In this document: piece after piece, positions 42,207 through 49,741 of the stretch | Layout of the letters: every line of letters starts with the position of its first letter | Numbering within the stretch: the stretch's first letter is position 1 | Source of the DNA: Nitrospirota bacterium | GTDB taxonomy: Bacteria; JACPQY01 | Length of the DNA stretch: 64,000 nucleotides | Assembly (NCBI GenBank): GCA_016180645.1 | Contig: JACPAV010000007.1 | Coordinates: forward strand, 62,001 to 126,000 | Direction: 5' to 3' | The notes under the pieces: generated by a model | Databases searched by the model: none | What the model was told of the DNA's origin: nothing | Seen by the model: the letters and a program-made list of their open reading frames with translations, nothing else | Position numbers and translations under genes: made by a program

Positions 42207-43646
42207 CTACAACCGGATGGTGGTCGAGACGGCGAGGAGGAAGATGCCGTGTTCGTATCGGCCGTTGCCGACGGGTTTGGGCTTCAGCCTGAAAAGGTCT
42301 TTCACCGTGGAGTCGCCGATGAGGGTCGTTTCCAGACCGTTGATTTCGAGGACCTGGCTGTCCATGACCTCCCGGTCCTCGTAGAACAGGTAGCCTGAAG
42401 CCAGATCAAACGAAACACGATTCCAAGTGAAGGTCGCCCCGCCGGCGAGCGCCTTCTTGGTCGCGTCTTGGAGCGAGGGGGTCTGCGTCTGCGGCGGAAT
42501 GGCCGCGGATTCGTAGAGGCCGCCGGTACGAAGCGTCAGGAAGGGCGTCGCTTCCCATTCGATGCCGAGTCGCAGATCGTAGGAGTCCTTGAATTCCAGC
42601 GGAACGACCACGTCGCTGATTTCGATGGCTTCGATCGGGGGGTCGCCAAGACTCGTGATGGGCTGGGACAGGTTGAAGGTGTTGCTGTCGAGATCGCCGA
42701 CCAACTGTTTCAAAGTTCCCCACTGGGTGTAGGTGAAACCTGCCTCGGCGTAGATGCTTCGCAGAATGTCGTATCCGACCCCGACCCGGTACTGGGAGGG
42801 AAGCTTGAGGGGGACGGTGATTCCCTTTGAATCATGGATCTGGACGGGAATGCCGGGTGTCTCTTCCGGATTGTTCGGATCACGGCCGAACTGGATGTCC
42901 TGCTCGACCGCCACGTTCCCTTTGAGGTCGAGCGACATGGCCGGCTGAAACGATAAACCGGCATGGAGCGGGCCACGGGCGTACCGCACACCGGCGATGA
43001 GGGAAGGACTGTTGATGGCGTCCGCCTTCATGCTGAAAAATCCATCGTTCTCGGGATGGTCCTTGGCGTCCAGTGCCAGCGTATAGGCCTGTTCAAATTC
43101 GGTGTAGACATACGTGAGGAGCGCGTCCAGTCCGAAGCTGAGGCCTTTGATCGGCTCGTAGGCGGCCCCGAGACCGTAGAAGACCTCGCCGATCTCTGAG
43201 TCGATCACCGCATATCTCTGCGGCCCGATTTTGTCGAACTTGTATCCTCCGGAGAGCGGCGTGATGAGACCGCCGGCAAGTTTGAATTGTTCGATGCCGA
43301 AATCATGGGCAATGACCGCCGAAGGGACGTAGAAAAAGAAGGGTGACTGGTTGTGTACGGGATCGAACGTGACCTTTCCGCCCTCCTCCGGGGCCCTCTG
43401 AAAATCGGCCTTCGTGTTGAGCATCGAGAGGCCGAGGAACACCTCGTTGCCCAACGAGGTCAGCGCGGCGGGGTTGTAGTAGAAGGCCGTGAGATCGGTG
43501 GGCTTGGCGACAAAGGCCCCCCCCCGGCCGAAGGCGCGGGTGCCAGTGTCGGGAACGGTGTAGCCTGCGGACTTCGCGTCTGAGGAGGATAGAAGCGTCA
43601 AAACAAGGGCAAGAACGGCAGGACGGACTCTGAAGAACCCGCTCAT
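42207..43646 (-). CDS. FadL/OmpP1 family outer-membrane transport protein
   Basis: 479 aa with a signal peptide (about 1-27). After it, YTVPDTGTRAFGRGGAFVAKPTDLTAFYYNPAALT is the FadL N-terminal hatch signature (NPA motif); the rest is a 14-strand barrel with alternating hydrophobic residues. The C-terminal residue pattern ends TTIRL rather than Phe. FadL proteins bring long-chain fatty acids and other hydrophobic compounds across the outer membrane, which fits the catabolic genes elsewhere in the window. Divergent from the next gene with 60 nt between. Confidence 0.92.
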   Translation of the reverse strand: MSGFFRVRPAVLALVLTLLSSSDAKSAGYTVPDTGTRAFGRGGAFVAKPTDLTAFYYNPAALTSLGNEVFLGLSMLNTKADFQRAPEEGGKVTFDPVHNQSPFFFYVPSAVIAHDFGIEQFKLAGGLITPLSGGYKFDKIGPQRYAVIDSEIGEVFYGLGAAYEPIKGLSFGLDALLTYVYTEFEQAYTLALDAKDHPENDGFFSMKADAINSPSLIAGVRYARGPLHAGLSFQPAMSLDLKGNVAVEQDIQFGRDPNNPEETPGIPVQIHDSKGITVPLKLPSQYRVGVGYDILRSIYAEAGFTYTQWGTLKQLVGDLDSNTFNLSQPITSLGDPPIEAIEISDVVVPLEFKDSYDLRLGIEWEATPFLTLRTGGLYESAAIPPQTQTPSLQDATKKALAGGATFTWNRVSFDLASGYLFYEDREVMDSQVLEINGLETTLIGDSTVKDLFRLKPKPVGNGRYEHGIFLLAVSTTIRL

Positions 43647-43706
43647 GGACGGCAGTTTAGCCCCCGCCCTTGCAAAAGCACAGCAAAATGTCTACATTTT
43701 TCGACC

Positions 43707-44021
43707 ATGGGGAGAGACAGCGAAGATTCGGGAGGGGATCGAAGAGGTCTCCTGAAGAAAGCCATCTCGGCGGGCTTGGGCACTCTGTCTGTCACGGAGG
43801 GCGCCGTGCGAGGGATGTTGAAGGAGGGGAAGATGCCCAGGCAGATCATCGGCGCCGCCGTGGGAACCGTGGAGAGGGCGCAGAAAGAGTTTGTGACCCT
43901 CCTGGCGAAGGAAATCGGCGAGTACTTCAAACATCTCAACGTGGCGGAGGAAACGAAGAAGGTCTTGGATGGCATGGAGATCACCGTGACCCTCCGTTTC
44001 AACCGCAAGAAGGGAAAGTAA
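43707..44021 (+). CDS. Conserved hypothetical, phasin-like small protein
   Basis: 104 aa, charged, helical. RGLLKKAISAGLGTLSVTEGAVRGML at the start resembles N-termini of uncharacterised proteins in deltaproteobacteria-like genomes, and KEFVTLLAKEIGEYFKHLNV in the middle is amphipathic. Ends with a basic RFNRKKGK. No catalytic motif. Starts ATG 43707 and ends 18 nt before the HNH gene, probably one transcript. Phasin-like is a description of appearance, not a family assignment. Confidence 0.65.
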   Translation: MGRDSEDSGGDRRGLLKKAISAGLGTLSVTEGAVRGMLKEGKMPRQIIGAAVGTVERAQKEFVTLLAKEIGEYFKHLNVAEETKKVLDGMEITVTLRFNRKKGK

Positions 44022-44039
44022 ACCGGGCATCGAAATTTC

Positions 44040-44639
44040 ATGCTGAACAGCGCCGTTCTCGTCCTGAACCGGTCCTACATGGCCATCGACATCACGACGG
44101 CCAAGAAGGCCTTTGTCCTTCTCTACAAAGGCATCGCGGCGGCGGTGGACGACGACCTGCGGACGTTTGATTTCGATTCATGGCGAGATGTGGCGGAGTC
44201 CGACTTGGCGAACGGTCTGGGTACCGTTTCCGGCGTGATCGCCATTCCGAAAGTGATCCTTCTCCAAACCTACAGCAAGATTCCCCGTCGCGAAGTTCGG
44301 TTCAACCGATTCAACCTCTACATGCGGGACGAAAACTCCTGCCAGTACTGCGGCGAGAAACTCCCTAAGAGCGAGCTTACGCTGGACCACATCGTGCCGC
44401 GTTCGAAGGGCGGGCGGACGACCTGGGAGAATGTGGTGTGCTGCTGCATTCCGTGCAATCTAAGGAAGGGCGGGCGGACCCCTCAGGGCGCGCACATGAG
44501 ACTTATGCGAAAGCCGATCAAGCCCGCCTGGTGGCCGACCTCCAAGTTCAACGCCAATCATTTCCTCCGGAAGGAATGGCTGCCCTTCCTCAGCATGGTG
44601 GATGCGGCGTACTGGAATACGAAGCTGCAAGAGGACTAG
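44040..44639 (+). CDS. HNH endonuclease
   Basis: 199 aa. Zinc-coordinating CQYCGEKLP (about 101-109), HNH core LTLDHIVPRSKGGRTTWENVVCCCIPCNLRKGGRTP with the second CxxC. N-terminal 80 residues (LVLNRSYMAIDITTAKKAFVLLYKG) are the common extension of chromosomal HNH proteins. Metal-dependent nuclease or DNA-nicking enzyme; these stand-alone chromosomal copies have no defined role. Downstream gap holds TCAGC repeats. Confidence 0.9.
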   Translation: MLNSAVLVLNRSYMAIDITTAKKAFVLLYKGIAAAVDDDLRTFDFDSWRDVAESDLANGLGTVSGVIAIPKVILLQTYSKIPRREVRFNRFNLYMRDENSCQYCGEKLPKSELTLDHIVPRSKGGRTTWENVVCCCIPCNLRKGGRTPQGAHMRLMRKPIKPAWWPTSKFNANHFLRKEWLPFLSMVDAAYWNTKLQED

Positions 44640-44640
44640 C

Positions 44641-44731
44641 GGTCAGCCCTCAGCTTTCAGCGGTCAGCTTCAAGGGAAACGGGAAAGACATTTTCAGGCT
44701 GAAAGCCGAATGCTGAGCGCTGAGAGCTTTC
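44641..44731. repeat. TCAGC/GCTGA degenerate repeat cluster
   Basis: GGTCAGCCCTCAGCTTTCAG then CGGTCAGCTT, an intervening stretch, and GGCTGAAAGCCGAATGCTGA then GCGCTGAGAG: two oppositely oriented sets that can form a long imperfect hairpin between the HNH and patatin genes. Related unit at 2800-2822. Confidence 0.6.
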
Positions 44732-44735
44732 TGCA

Positions 44736-45644
44736 ATGAAGATCGGACTGGCTTTGGGCGGCGGAGCGGCGCGCGGCCTCGCCCACCTCGGCATCATCAA
44801 AGTCCTCAAAGAAGAAGACATCAAGATCGACGTCGTCGTGGGGACGAGCATGGGCGCGATCATCGGCGCGCTCTACGTCACCCAAACCGACATGAGCGAC
44901 ATCATCGAGAAGGTCAAAACGTTCCTCACCGGTCCGCTCTTCCACAAGATCCGGCTGGACTTCTTCAAGCAGCAGATCAGCGATCAAAAGGGCGGTTTTC
45001 TCAAAGGCATTACAGCGGCCCTCAAAAAGGGGGTGGTCTACACCGCTTCCATGAGTCGGCAATCGTACGTGCGGAACGACTTGTATATGGACGTCATGTC
45101 CAGTGTGTTGCCTGACGTCCTCATTCAAGACATGCGCACGCCGTTCGCAGCGGTGGCGACCGATTTGGTGTCGGGCGAGGAGGTGATCCTCAAATCCGGC
45201 TCTCTCCGGCCCGCGATCGCCGCCAGCTCGGCCATTCCGGGTCTCATGCCTCCGATCACGATCGACGGAAAAATGCTGGTGGATGGCGGATGGATCGATC
45301 AAGTGCCCGTTCGCCCGACGTACAAAATGGGCGCTGATTTTGTCATGGCCGTAGACGTGGGGGAAGAGTTGGATCGCGTTCCGGAGCTGGATCGAAGCTT
45401 GGATATCGTTACGCGGGCGAACTTCGTGGCTCGGAAACGACTCATGCGGCTCCTTTCGGAGGAGGCGGATCTCCTACTACGCCCCGAAATGAAGGAAATT
45501 CACTGGGCTGATTTTTCCCAGTTGGAGAACGCGATCAAAATGGGCGAGCAGGCGGCCCGAGAGAAAATCGATGCCCTCAAGGAACTCATCGGACGAACGA
45601 AAGTGAAGAAATTCTTCCAAACCTTCAATCCTTGGAAAGATTGA
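44736..45644 (+). CDS. Patatin-like phospholipase
   Basis: 302 aa. ALGGGAARGLAHLG oxyanion loop, nucleophile Ser in VVGTSMGAIIG, and catalytic Asp in DGGWIDQVPV form the patatin Ser-Asp dyad. Family members hydrolyse acyl esters of phospholipids; NTE/RssA-like bacterial proteins are cytoplasmic or membrane-associated. The tail (about 250-300) is a charged helix. Stop overlaps the RluD start region by 13 nt, so likely co-transcribed. Confidence 0.93.
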   Translation: MKIGLALGGGAARGLAHLGIIKVLKEEDIKIDVVVGTSMGAIIGALYVTQTDMSDIIEKVKTFLTGPLFHKIRLDFFKQQISDQKGGFLKGITAALKKGVVYTASMSRQSYVRNDLYMDVMSSVLPDVLIQDMRTPFAAVATDLVSGEEVILKSGSLRPAIAASSAIPGLMPPITIDGKMLVDGGWIDQVPVRPTYKMGADFVMAVDVGEELDRVPELDRSLDIVTRANFVARKRLMRLLSEEADLLLRPEMKEIHWADFSQLENAIKMGEQAAREKIDALKELIGRTKVKKFFQTFNPWKD

Positions 45645-46597
45645 CGGTTGCTCGCCGCGTTGAAGCTGCCCCGTCCCCCTCGATTCGAATTGATCAGTGG
45701 CTGCTCGTTGAGCTGAAGCTGGCCTCGCGGTCCGCCGCCCAGAAACTTCTTCGAGAGGGCGCCGTGCAGGTCAATGGACGGTCGGTGAAGGCGAGCCACC
45801 TCATGAGACTGGGAGACCAGGTGAAAGTGGTTCTTCCAGAAGCCGGGCACGTCGGCGTGGAGCCGGAATCGGTGCCGTTGGAGGTCATCTACACAGATGA
45901 CGATCTCGTCGTGGTGAACAAGCAGCCTGGCGTGGTGGTCCATCCGGGGGCCGGCTCGAATAAAGGAACATTGGTGGCGGGTCTCCTCCATCGGTTCGGC
46001 TCCCTGGCCTCCCCTGGTGGCCCGTTACGGCCCGGCATCGTTCACCGTTTGGATCGGGGGACCTCCGGAGTAATGGTGGTAGCCCGGAGCGAGCGCGCCT
46101 ACTACGATCTCATCCGTCAATTCCGGGACAGAGAAATTCAGAAAGAATACTGGGCGCTGGTGTGGGGAACGATGAGGGGGCGCGGGGCGTTGGACGCTCC
46201 CATTGGACGCCACCCCACGCGACGGACCGTCATGAGCGTAAGCGCTGCCGGGCATGGAAGGCCGGCACAGACCGAATGGGGGGTAATCGATTCCAGTGAC
46301 TCATTTTCCCTCGTTCGCCTCAAGCCGAGAACGGGCCGGACCCATCAGATCCGGGTCCATCTCAGCTACTTGAAGCATCCCATCGTGGGTGATCCCGTGT
46401 ATGGAACCCGGGTGGCAGGGGGACTTTCTCGGAAGTTGGAGGCCGGCCATCCGGTACTCAGAGTGGATCGTCCACTTCTCCACGCACGTCGACTCTCGTT
46501 CCGGCATCCGGCGAGCGCTGAAGGGCTGACTTTCGAAGCCCCGGTGCCGGAGGATTTCAGTCGGGTGGTTGAAGCAGTCGGATTGAAGTCTTTGTAG
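45632..46597 (+). CDS. rluD: RluC/RluD-type 23S rRNA pseudouridine synthase
   Basis: 321 aa with TTG start overlapping the patatin gene by 13 nt. N-terminal S4 RNA-binding domain (IRIDQWLLVELKLASRSAAQKLLREG, about 18-75) and catalytic domain with GIVHRLDRGTSGVMVVAR (Asp nucleophile in HRLDRGTSG) and RTHQIRVHLSYLKHPIVGDPVYG. Converts uridines to pseudouridine in 23S rRNA; RluD versus RluC cannot be separated here. Convergent with the lipid-kinase gene. Confidence 0.93.
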   Translation: MERLTVARRVEAAPSPSIRIDQWLLVELKLASRSAAQKLLREGAVQVNGRSVKASHLMRLGDQVKVVLPEAGHVGVEPESVPLEVIYTDDDLVVVNKQPGVVVHPGAGSNKGTLVAGLLHRFGSLASPGGPLRPGIVHRLDRGTSGVMVVARSERAYYDLIRQFRDREIQKEYWALVWGTMRGRGALDAPIGRHPTRRTVMSVSAAGHGRPAQTEWGVIDSSDSFSLVRLKPRTGRTHQIRVHLSYLKHPIVGDPVYGTRVAGGLSRKLEAGHPVLRVDRPLLHARRLSFRHPASAEGLTFEAPVPEDFSRVVEAVGLKSL

Positions 46598-46603
46598 GCG
46601 CCG

Positions 46604-47530
46604 TCACGGAGAGACGAAACTGAGGCTGGGCCCGAGCTCGACATTCAATTTGGTCCCGGCCGTGAGCATCTCGCCGTCCAGAATAAGGGGCTGCTCCTGC
46701 GGAGTTTCGATCTCCACCTTCTGCGTGATGTGTTCCCAGAATCGATCATCGGGAATAGGCATTCCGCGGTGGAGACGATAGAGGAAGCGAAAGTAATACG
46801 GCAGGGGGAAGCTGGCCAGGCGTAGATGAAAATGATGCGGTTTCTCGAGGGCGCGGGGCACGAGGAGAAAGCCGAGCGGGTAACGCGTGATCGTGCCGGC
46901 CAGGAGGGCGGTGAAGTGTTTCTCCGCGACGGGTCGTCCATCGACCTGAACCGCGGCTTCGAACGGCTCCGCGATCCAGCGGGCAAACTCCGATCCGGTG
47001 GCCACGGAGAGGGCCCCGCGGCCGATGATGCTCATGACCGTTCTGGCCGCCCCCCCACCTTTGTAGTACACGCTCATCAGCTTCGTTGCGAACCCGAGGC
47101 CGAACATGAAGGCAAAGTGCTCGTTCACTTTCAGCATCGGCCTTTCCACCGAATCGATCGGTTCATCGTGCCGGAGCTTGTGGACGAGGGCGCGAAGATA
47201 GGAACGTCCCATCCCGCGGAGTCCGAGGGCTGTAATGATCGTATTCATCGTGCCGCCCTTCACCAGGGCGAACAGGGGAAGAGGCCGCCCCTTCCATTCG
47301 TGAATGACGGTGGTGATCGTTTTCTGAATGGAGCCGTCTCCGCCGCAGATGCCGACGATCTCGCACTCGCGTCGCCGAAGGTCGGCGATGACTTCTTCAA
47401 GATGGGTGAGGTTCTCGCTGACGATGAAATCGCCGACGGGTTTCACGATCGACCGGTACCGGTACATCCTCCATGGGAATTTCCGGTTGCGCTTGGCCTT
47501 CGGATTGTAGATGAGGGCGAACCGTCTCAC
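46604..47530 (-). CDS. Diacylglycerol/lipid kinase family protein
   Basis: 308 aa. IYNPKAKRN at the start, GICGGDGSIQKTITT (Gly-rich GGDGS nucleotide loop), VKGGTMNTIITALG and a beta-rich C-terminal domain. Belongs to the DAGK/sphingosine kinase-like (YegS-type) family which phosphorylates lipid hydroxyls with ATP; substrate unknown. It converges with rluD and is divergent, 21 nt away, from a small nucleotidyltransferase. Confidence 0.88.
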   Translation of the reverse strand: MRRFALIYNPKAKRNRKFPWRMYRYRSIVKPVGDFIVSENLTHLEEVIADLRRRECEIVGICGGDGSIQKTITTVIHEWKGRPLPLFALVKGGTMNTIITALGLRGMGRSYLRALVHKLRHDEPIDSVERPMLKVNEHFAFMFGLGFATKLMSVYYKGGGAARTVMSIIGRGALSVATGSEFARWIAEPFEAAVQVDGRPVAEKHFTALLAGTITRYPLGFLLVPRALEKPHHFHLRLASFPLPYYFRFLYRLHRGMPIPDDRFWEHITQKVEIETPQEQPLILDGEMLTAGTKLNVELGPSLSFVSP

Positions 47531-47551
47531 GGATCGTTCTTAGCAAGGGGT

Positions 47552-47806
47552 GTGCGGCTTGACAAGCGGTTAGTTGTAGAACGAGTGGCGGTAACCGGCT
47601 CGCTGCTCCATCCGATGCGGTTCGGCTCAGGTTCGGACCTCGATTTGATCGTGTGGGGGTTGCCCAAGGGGAAATACCTGGAGGCCCTCGACCTTGTCTG
47701 GATGGAGCTGACCCCGCTTCTTGGGAAGGTCGGTCCGCTCGCCAGGCAAGCGGAGGCCGAGGTGACCTCCTTCCGGACATTCGTCCGCGCGCTGGCTTCC
47801 GACTGA
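47552..47806 (+). CDS. Small nucleotidyltransferase (MNT-type)
   Basis: 84 aa from GTG 47552, preceded by AAGGGG. VAVTGSLLHPMRFGSGSDLDLIVWG contains the G-S-x(n)-G-S-D-x-D metal-binding motif of the minimal nucleotidyltransferase fold. MNT proteins usually pair with a HEPN toxin and act as AMPylating antitoxins; here no adjacent HEPN gene is seen. It lies between the divergent lipid kinase and convergent XRE regulator, so it may be an orphan. Confidence 0.7.
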   Translation: MRLDKRLVVERVAVTGSLLHPMRFGSGSDLDLIVWGLPKGKYLEALDLVWMELTPLLGKVGPLARQAEAEVTSFRTFVRALASD

Positions 47807-47838
47807 GCGCGCCCCCGGGGGGCAACCGTTTTCGTCGC

Positions 47839-48183
47839 CTAATGGCGCCTGCGCATGTTCAGAATGTTCCGCAGGATTTCCGAAATGGCAAGGGAATCGT
47901 CCGGAGAACAATGCTGGAGCATATCGTACACCTGCACGGAGGGATCCCGTTGAACTTTGGCTTCCACGGGCCAGGGGAAATTGAAGAGTTCTTTGGGAGA
48001 ACTGCCCAGCGCGTTGGACAGAGCTTCCAGCGCTTCCAATGAAGCCGATTTCCGCCCGCCCTCGATCGCGTTCACGTGGCTCCAAGAAAGACCGGCCTTC
48101 TCGGCCAGGCCTTCCTGAGTCATCCCCTTCAGCTTCCGCAGGCGCTGTATTCTTTTGCCGAGCGCCCTCCTGATCTTTCCCAT
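47839..48183 (-). CDS. XRE family helix-turn-helix regulator
   Basis: 114 aa from ATG 48183, with GGAGG 5 nt upstream; longer upstream reading in this frame is spurious. HTH_3/Cro-C1 domain at about 8-62 (GKRIQRLRKLKGMTQEGLAE, KAGLSWSHVNAIEGGRKSAS). The C-terminal 45 residues are helical. It is divergent, 208 nt apart, from the CsgG-like lipoprotein gene and is a candidate regulator of that exported-protein locus. Confidence 0.92.
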   Translation of the reverse strand: MGKIRRALGKRIQRLRKLKGMTQEGLAEKAGLSWSHVNAIEGGRKSASLEALEALSNALGSSPKELFNFPWPVEAKVQRDPSVQVYDMLQHCSPDDSLAISEILRNILNMRRRH

Positions 48184-48391
48184 CGGACCTCCATGTACCC
48201 TCCTGTAGACTGAATAGCCGACGAACCGGCGCGAGAACATATCCCAATAGGATGTACAATACACTTGACACATTCCCACGGGGTGTGTTACGAGGTCGTA
48301 AAACGCGAAGTAACCGCCTTGCAGGGAGGGAAACGTAGACCAAGGGAGAAATGGAATGCGGTTGGATTTACGCAAGCAAAGGAGGACACGA
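48184..48391. promoter_or_regulatory. Divergent promoter region of the XRE regulator and lipoprotein locus
   Basis: 208 nt. Contains TTGACA at 48265-48270 with a poor -10 17 nt later, on the plus strand; AT-rich TGTACAATACACTTGACACA around 48254-48273 may serve both directions and be an operator. ATG 48392 is preceded by AAAGGAGGACACGA. I could not define an inverted repeat with certainty. Confidence 0.4.
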
Positions 48392-49459
48392 ATGAACAAA
48401 TTCAGCGAAGGCGCGGGTCTCCGGTTCTGGATGCGGGCCGCAGGGGTGGCTGTTTTGTGGATGGGCTTTGCCGGTTGCGCGGCGACCCTGAAGGTGGCTC
48501 GCATGAAACCCGCGGAGATCAATCTCGCGGCATTCAAAAAAATCGCCGTGGCGGACATCACGGGTGAAGGCGGACAAGAAATTGCGGATACGATGAACCA
48601 GGCGCTGTTCGATTCCCAAAGATTCGAGGTCTTGGACCGGCAAAATCTTACCAAGATCATGAAGGAGCAGAATCTGGTGATCGGCGAAGCCTTCGATCCT
48701 TCCCAGTCGGTCCAGATCGGAAAGCTTTTGGGCAGTGCCGCGATGATCTTCGGCGGCGTGACGACGCGGAAGTACGACGAGAAGAAGACGTATGAGGACA
48801 AACAGTGCACCCAGGTGGTGGGCGGACAGACGGTTACGCGCCCGTGCCGCGTGTACACCGTCACGGGAACGTGGAACGTCAACATGGGGCTCAAAGTCGT
48901 CGATACGGCCACCGGCAAGATGGTGGCCACCAAGGCGTTCAAGGAACAAGACTCCAAGAAGGTGAGCGCCACGGACGCCGTCCCGGCGATTGACTGGGAC
49001 AAGGACGCCGTTTTCAGCGACATCCAGGGGAAAATTGTGGTCCAGTTCATGAAAGTGATCGCCCCCTACACGGAGATGGTGGACGTGGAGCTCTTCAAGA
49101 GCGGCGATCTGCCTGAGATGGAGAAAGGGATCAACTTCGGCAAGCGGGGTGAATGGGCGGATGCCATCGAGCAGTTCAGGACGGCCGTGGGCAAGGCCGA
49201 CAACGATCCGAAGATCAAGAACAGCCTTCGGGCCAAGGCTCACTACGATCTTGGAGTTGCCCTCGGATACAGCGGCCAGTATGACGAAGGGTTGAAGGAA
49301 CTCAAGAAGGCCAATGATCTCGAAGCCAGCGGGACTTTCGACAAGGAAATCGGACGGATCAAACAGTATAAGAAGGATGCGGAGAAGCTCAAGCAGCAGG
49401 GGGTGGGCGCCGAGTCCAGTTCCGTGCCTCCGCGCCCGAGATTCGTGGTGGCGGGGTGA
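48392..49459 (+). CDS. CsgG-like lipoprotein with TPR-like C-terminus
   Basis: 355 aa. Lipobox with Cys29 (FAGC). Residues about 45-205 match the CsgG/penicillin-binding-activator fold: FKKIAVADITGEGGQEIADT, FDSQRFEVLDRQNLTKIMKE, and SAAMIFGGVTTRKY. The C-terminal region (about 245-330: MEKGINFGKRGEWADAIEQF ... AHYDLGVALGYSGQYDEGL) contains two or three TPR-like helices. CsgG-like proteins form outer-membrane pores or periplasmic scaffolds. First gene of the exported-protein locus, opposite the XRE regulator. Confidence 0.85.
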   Translation: MNKFSEGAGLRFWMRAAGVAVLWMGFAGCAATLKVARMKPAEINLAAFKKIAVADITGEGGQEIADTMNQALFDSQRFEVLDRQNLTKIMKEQNLVIGEAFDPSQSVQIGKLLGSAAMIFGGVTTRKYDEKKTYEDKQCTQVVGGQTVTRPCRVYTVTGTWNVNMGLKVVDTATGKMVATKAFKEQDSKKVSATDAVPAIDWDKDAVFSDIQGKIVVQFMKVIAPYTEMVDVELFKSGDLPEMEKGINFGKRGEWADAIEQFRTAVGKADNDPKIKNSLRAKAHYDLGVALGYSGQYDEGLKELKKANDLEASGTFDKEIGRIKQYKKDAEKLKQQGVGAESSSVPPRPRFVVAG

Positions 49460-49463
49460 TCCG

Positions 49464-49691
49464 GTGACAACGTTGGGAAAGATCGGATTGACAGGCTGGA
49501 TCTCGGTGATGGGATTGTTTCTTGCGGCGTGCTCCGAGGATCCGTGCGACAAGGGCGCCTACAAGTGCGACGGAACGGTTCTCATGTACTGCGGCTCGGA
49601 CGAGTCGTGGTCGATCTCCAAGGACTGCGGTTCCGTCGGAAAGGGCTGCGCCTCCAAGTGCGCCTCAGGAGCGGCTTGCTGCATAGACTAG
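49464..49691 (+). CDS. Small cysteine-rich lipoprotein
   Basis: 75 aa from GTG 49464, 4 nt after the previous stop. Lipobox FLAAC, then eleven further Cys in about 45 residues (CDKGAYKC, MYCGSDE, DCGSVGKGCASKCASGAACC), probably five or six disulfides. Cys-rich lipoproteins of this type occur in deltaproteobacteria-like genomes; function unknown, possibly surface display. Confidence 0.75.
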   Translation: MTTLGKIGLTGWISVMGLFLAACSEDPCDKGAYKCDGTVLMYCGSDESWSISKDCGSVGKGCASKCASGAACCID

Positions 49692-49741
49692 CCCGGCGTA
49701 CGCGGCCAAAATCACCTCCGCGGTATGGCGCCTGACACAGT

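Noticed and set aside
48265-48293. Sigma-70 promoter with TTGACA for the CsgG-like gene
   Set aside because: The -35 is perfect, but the hexamer 17 nt later (TTACGA) is a poor -10; kept only as a low-confidence regulatory region.
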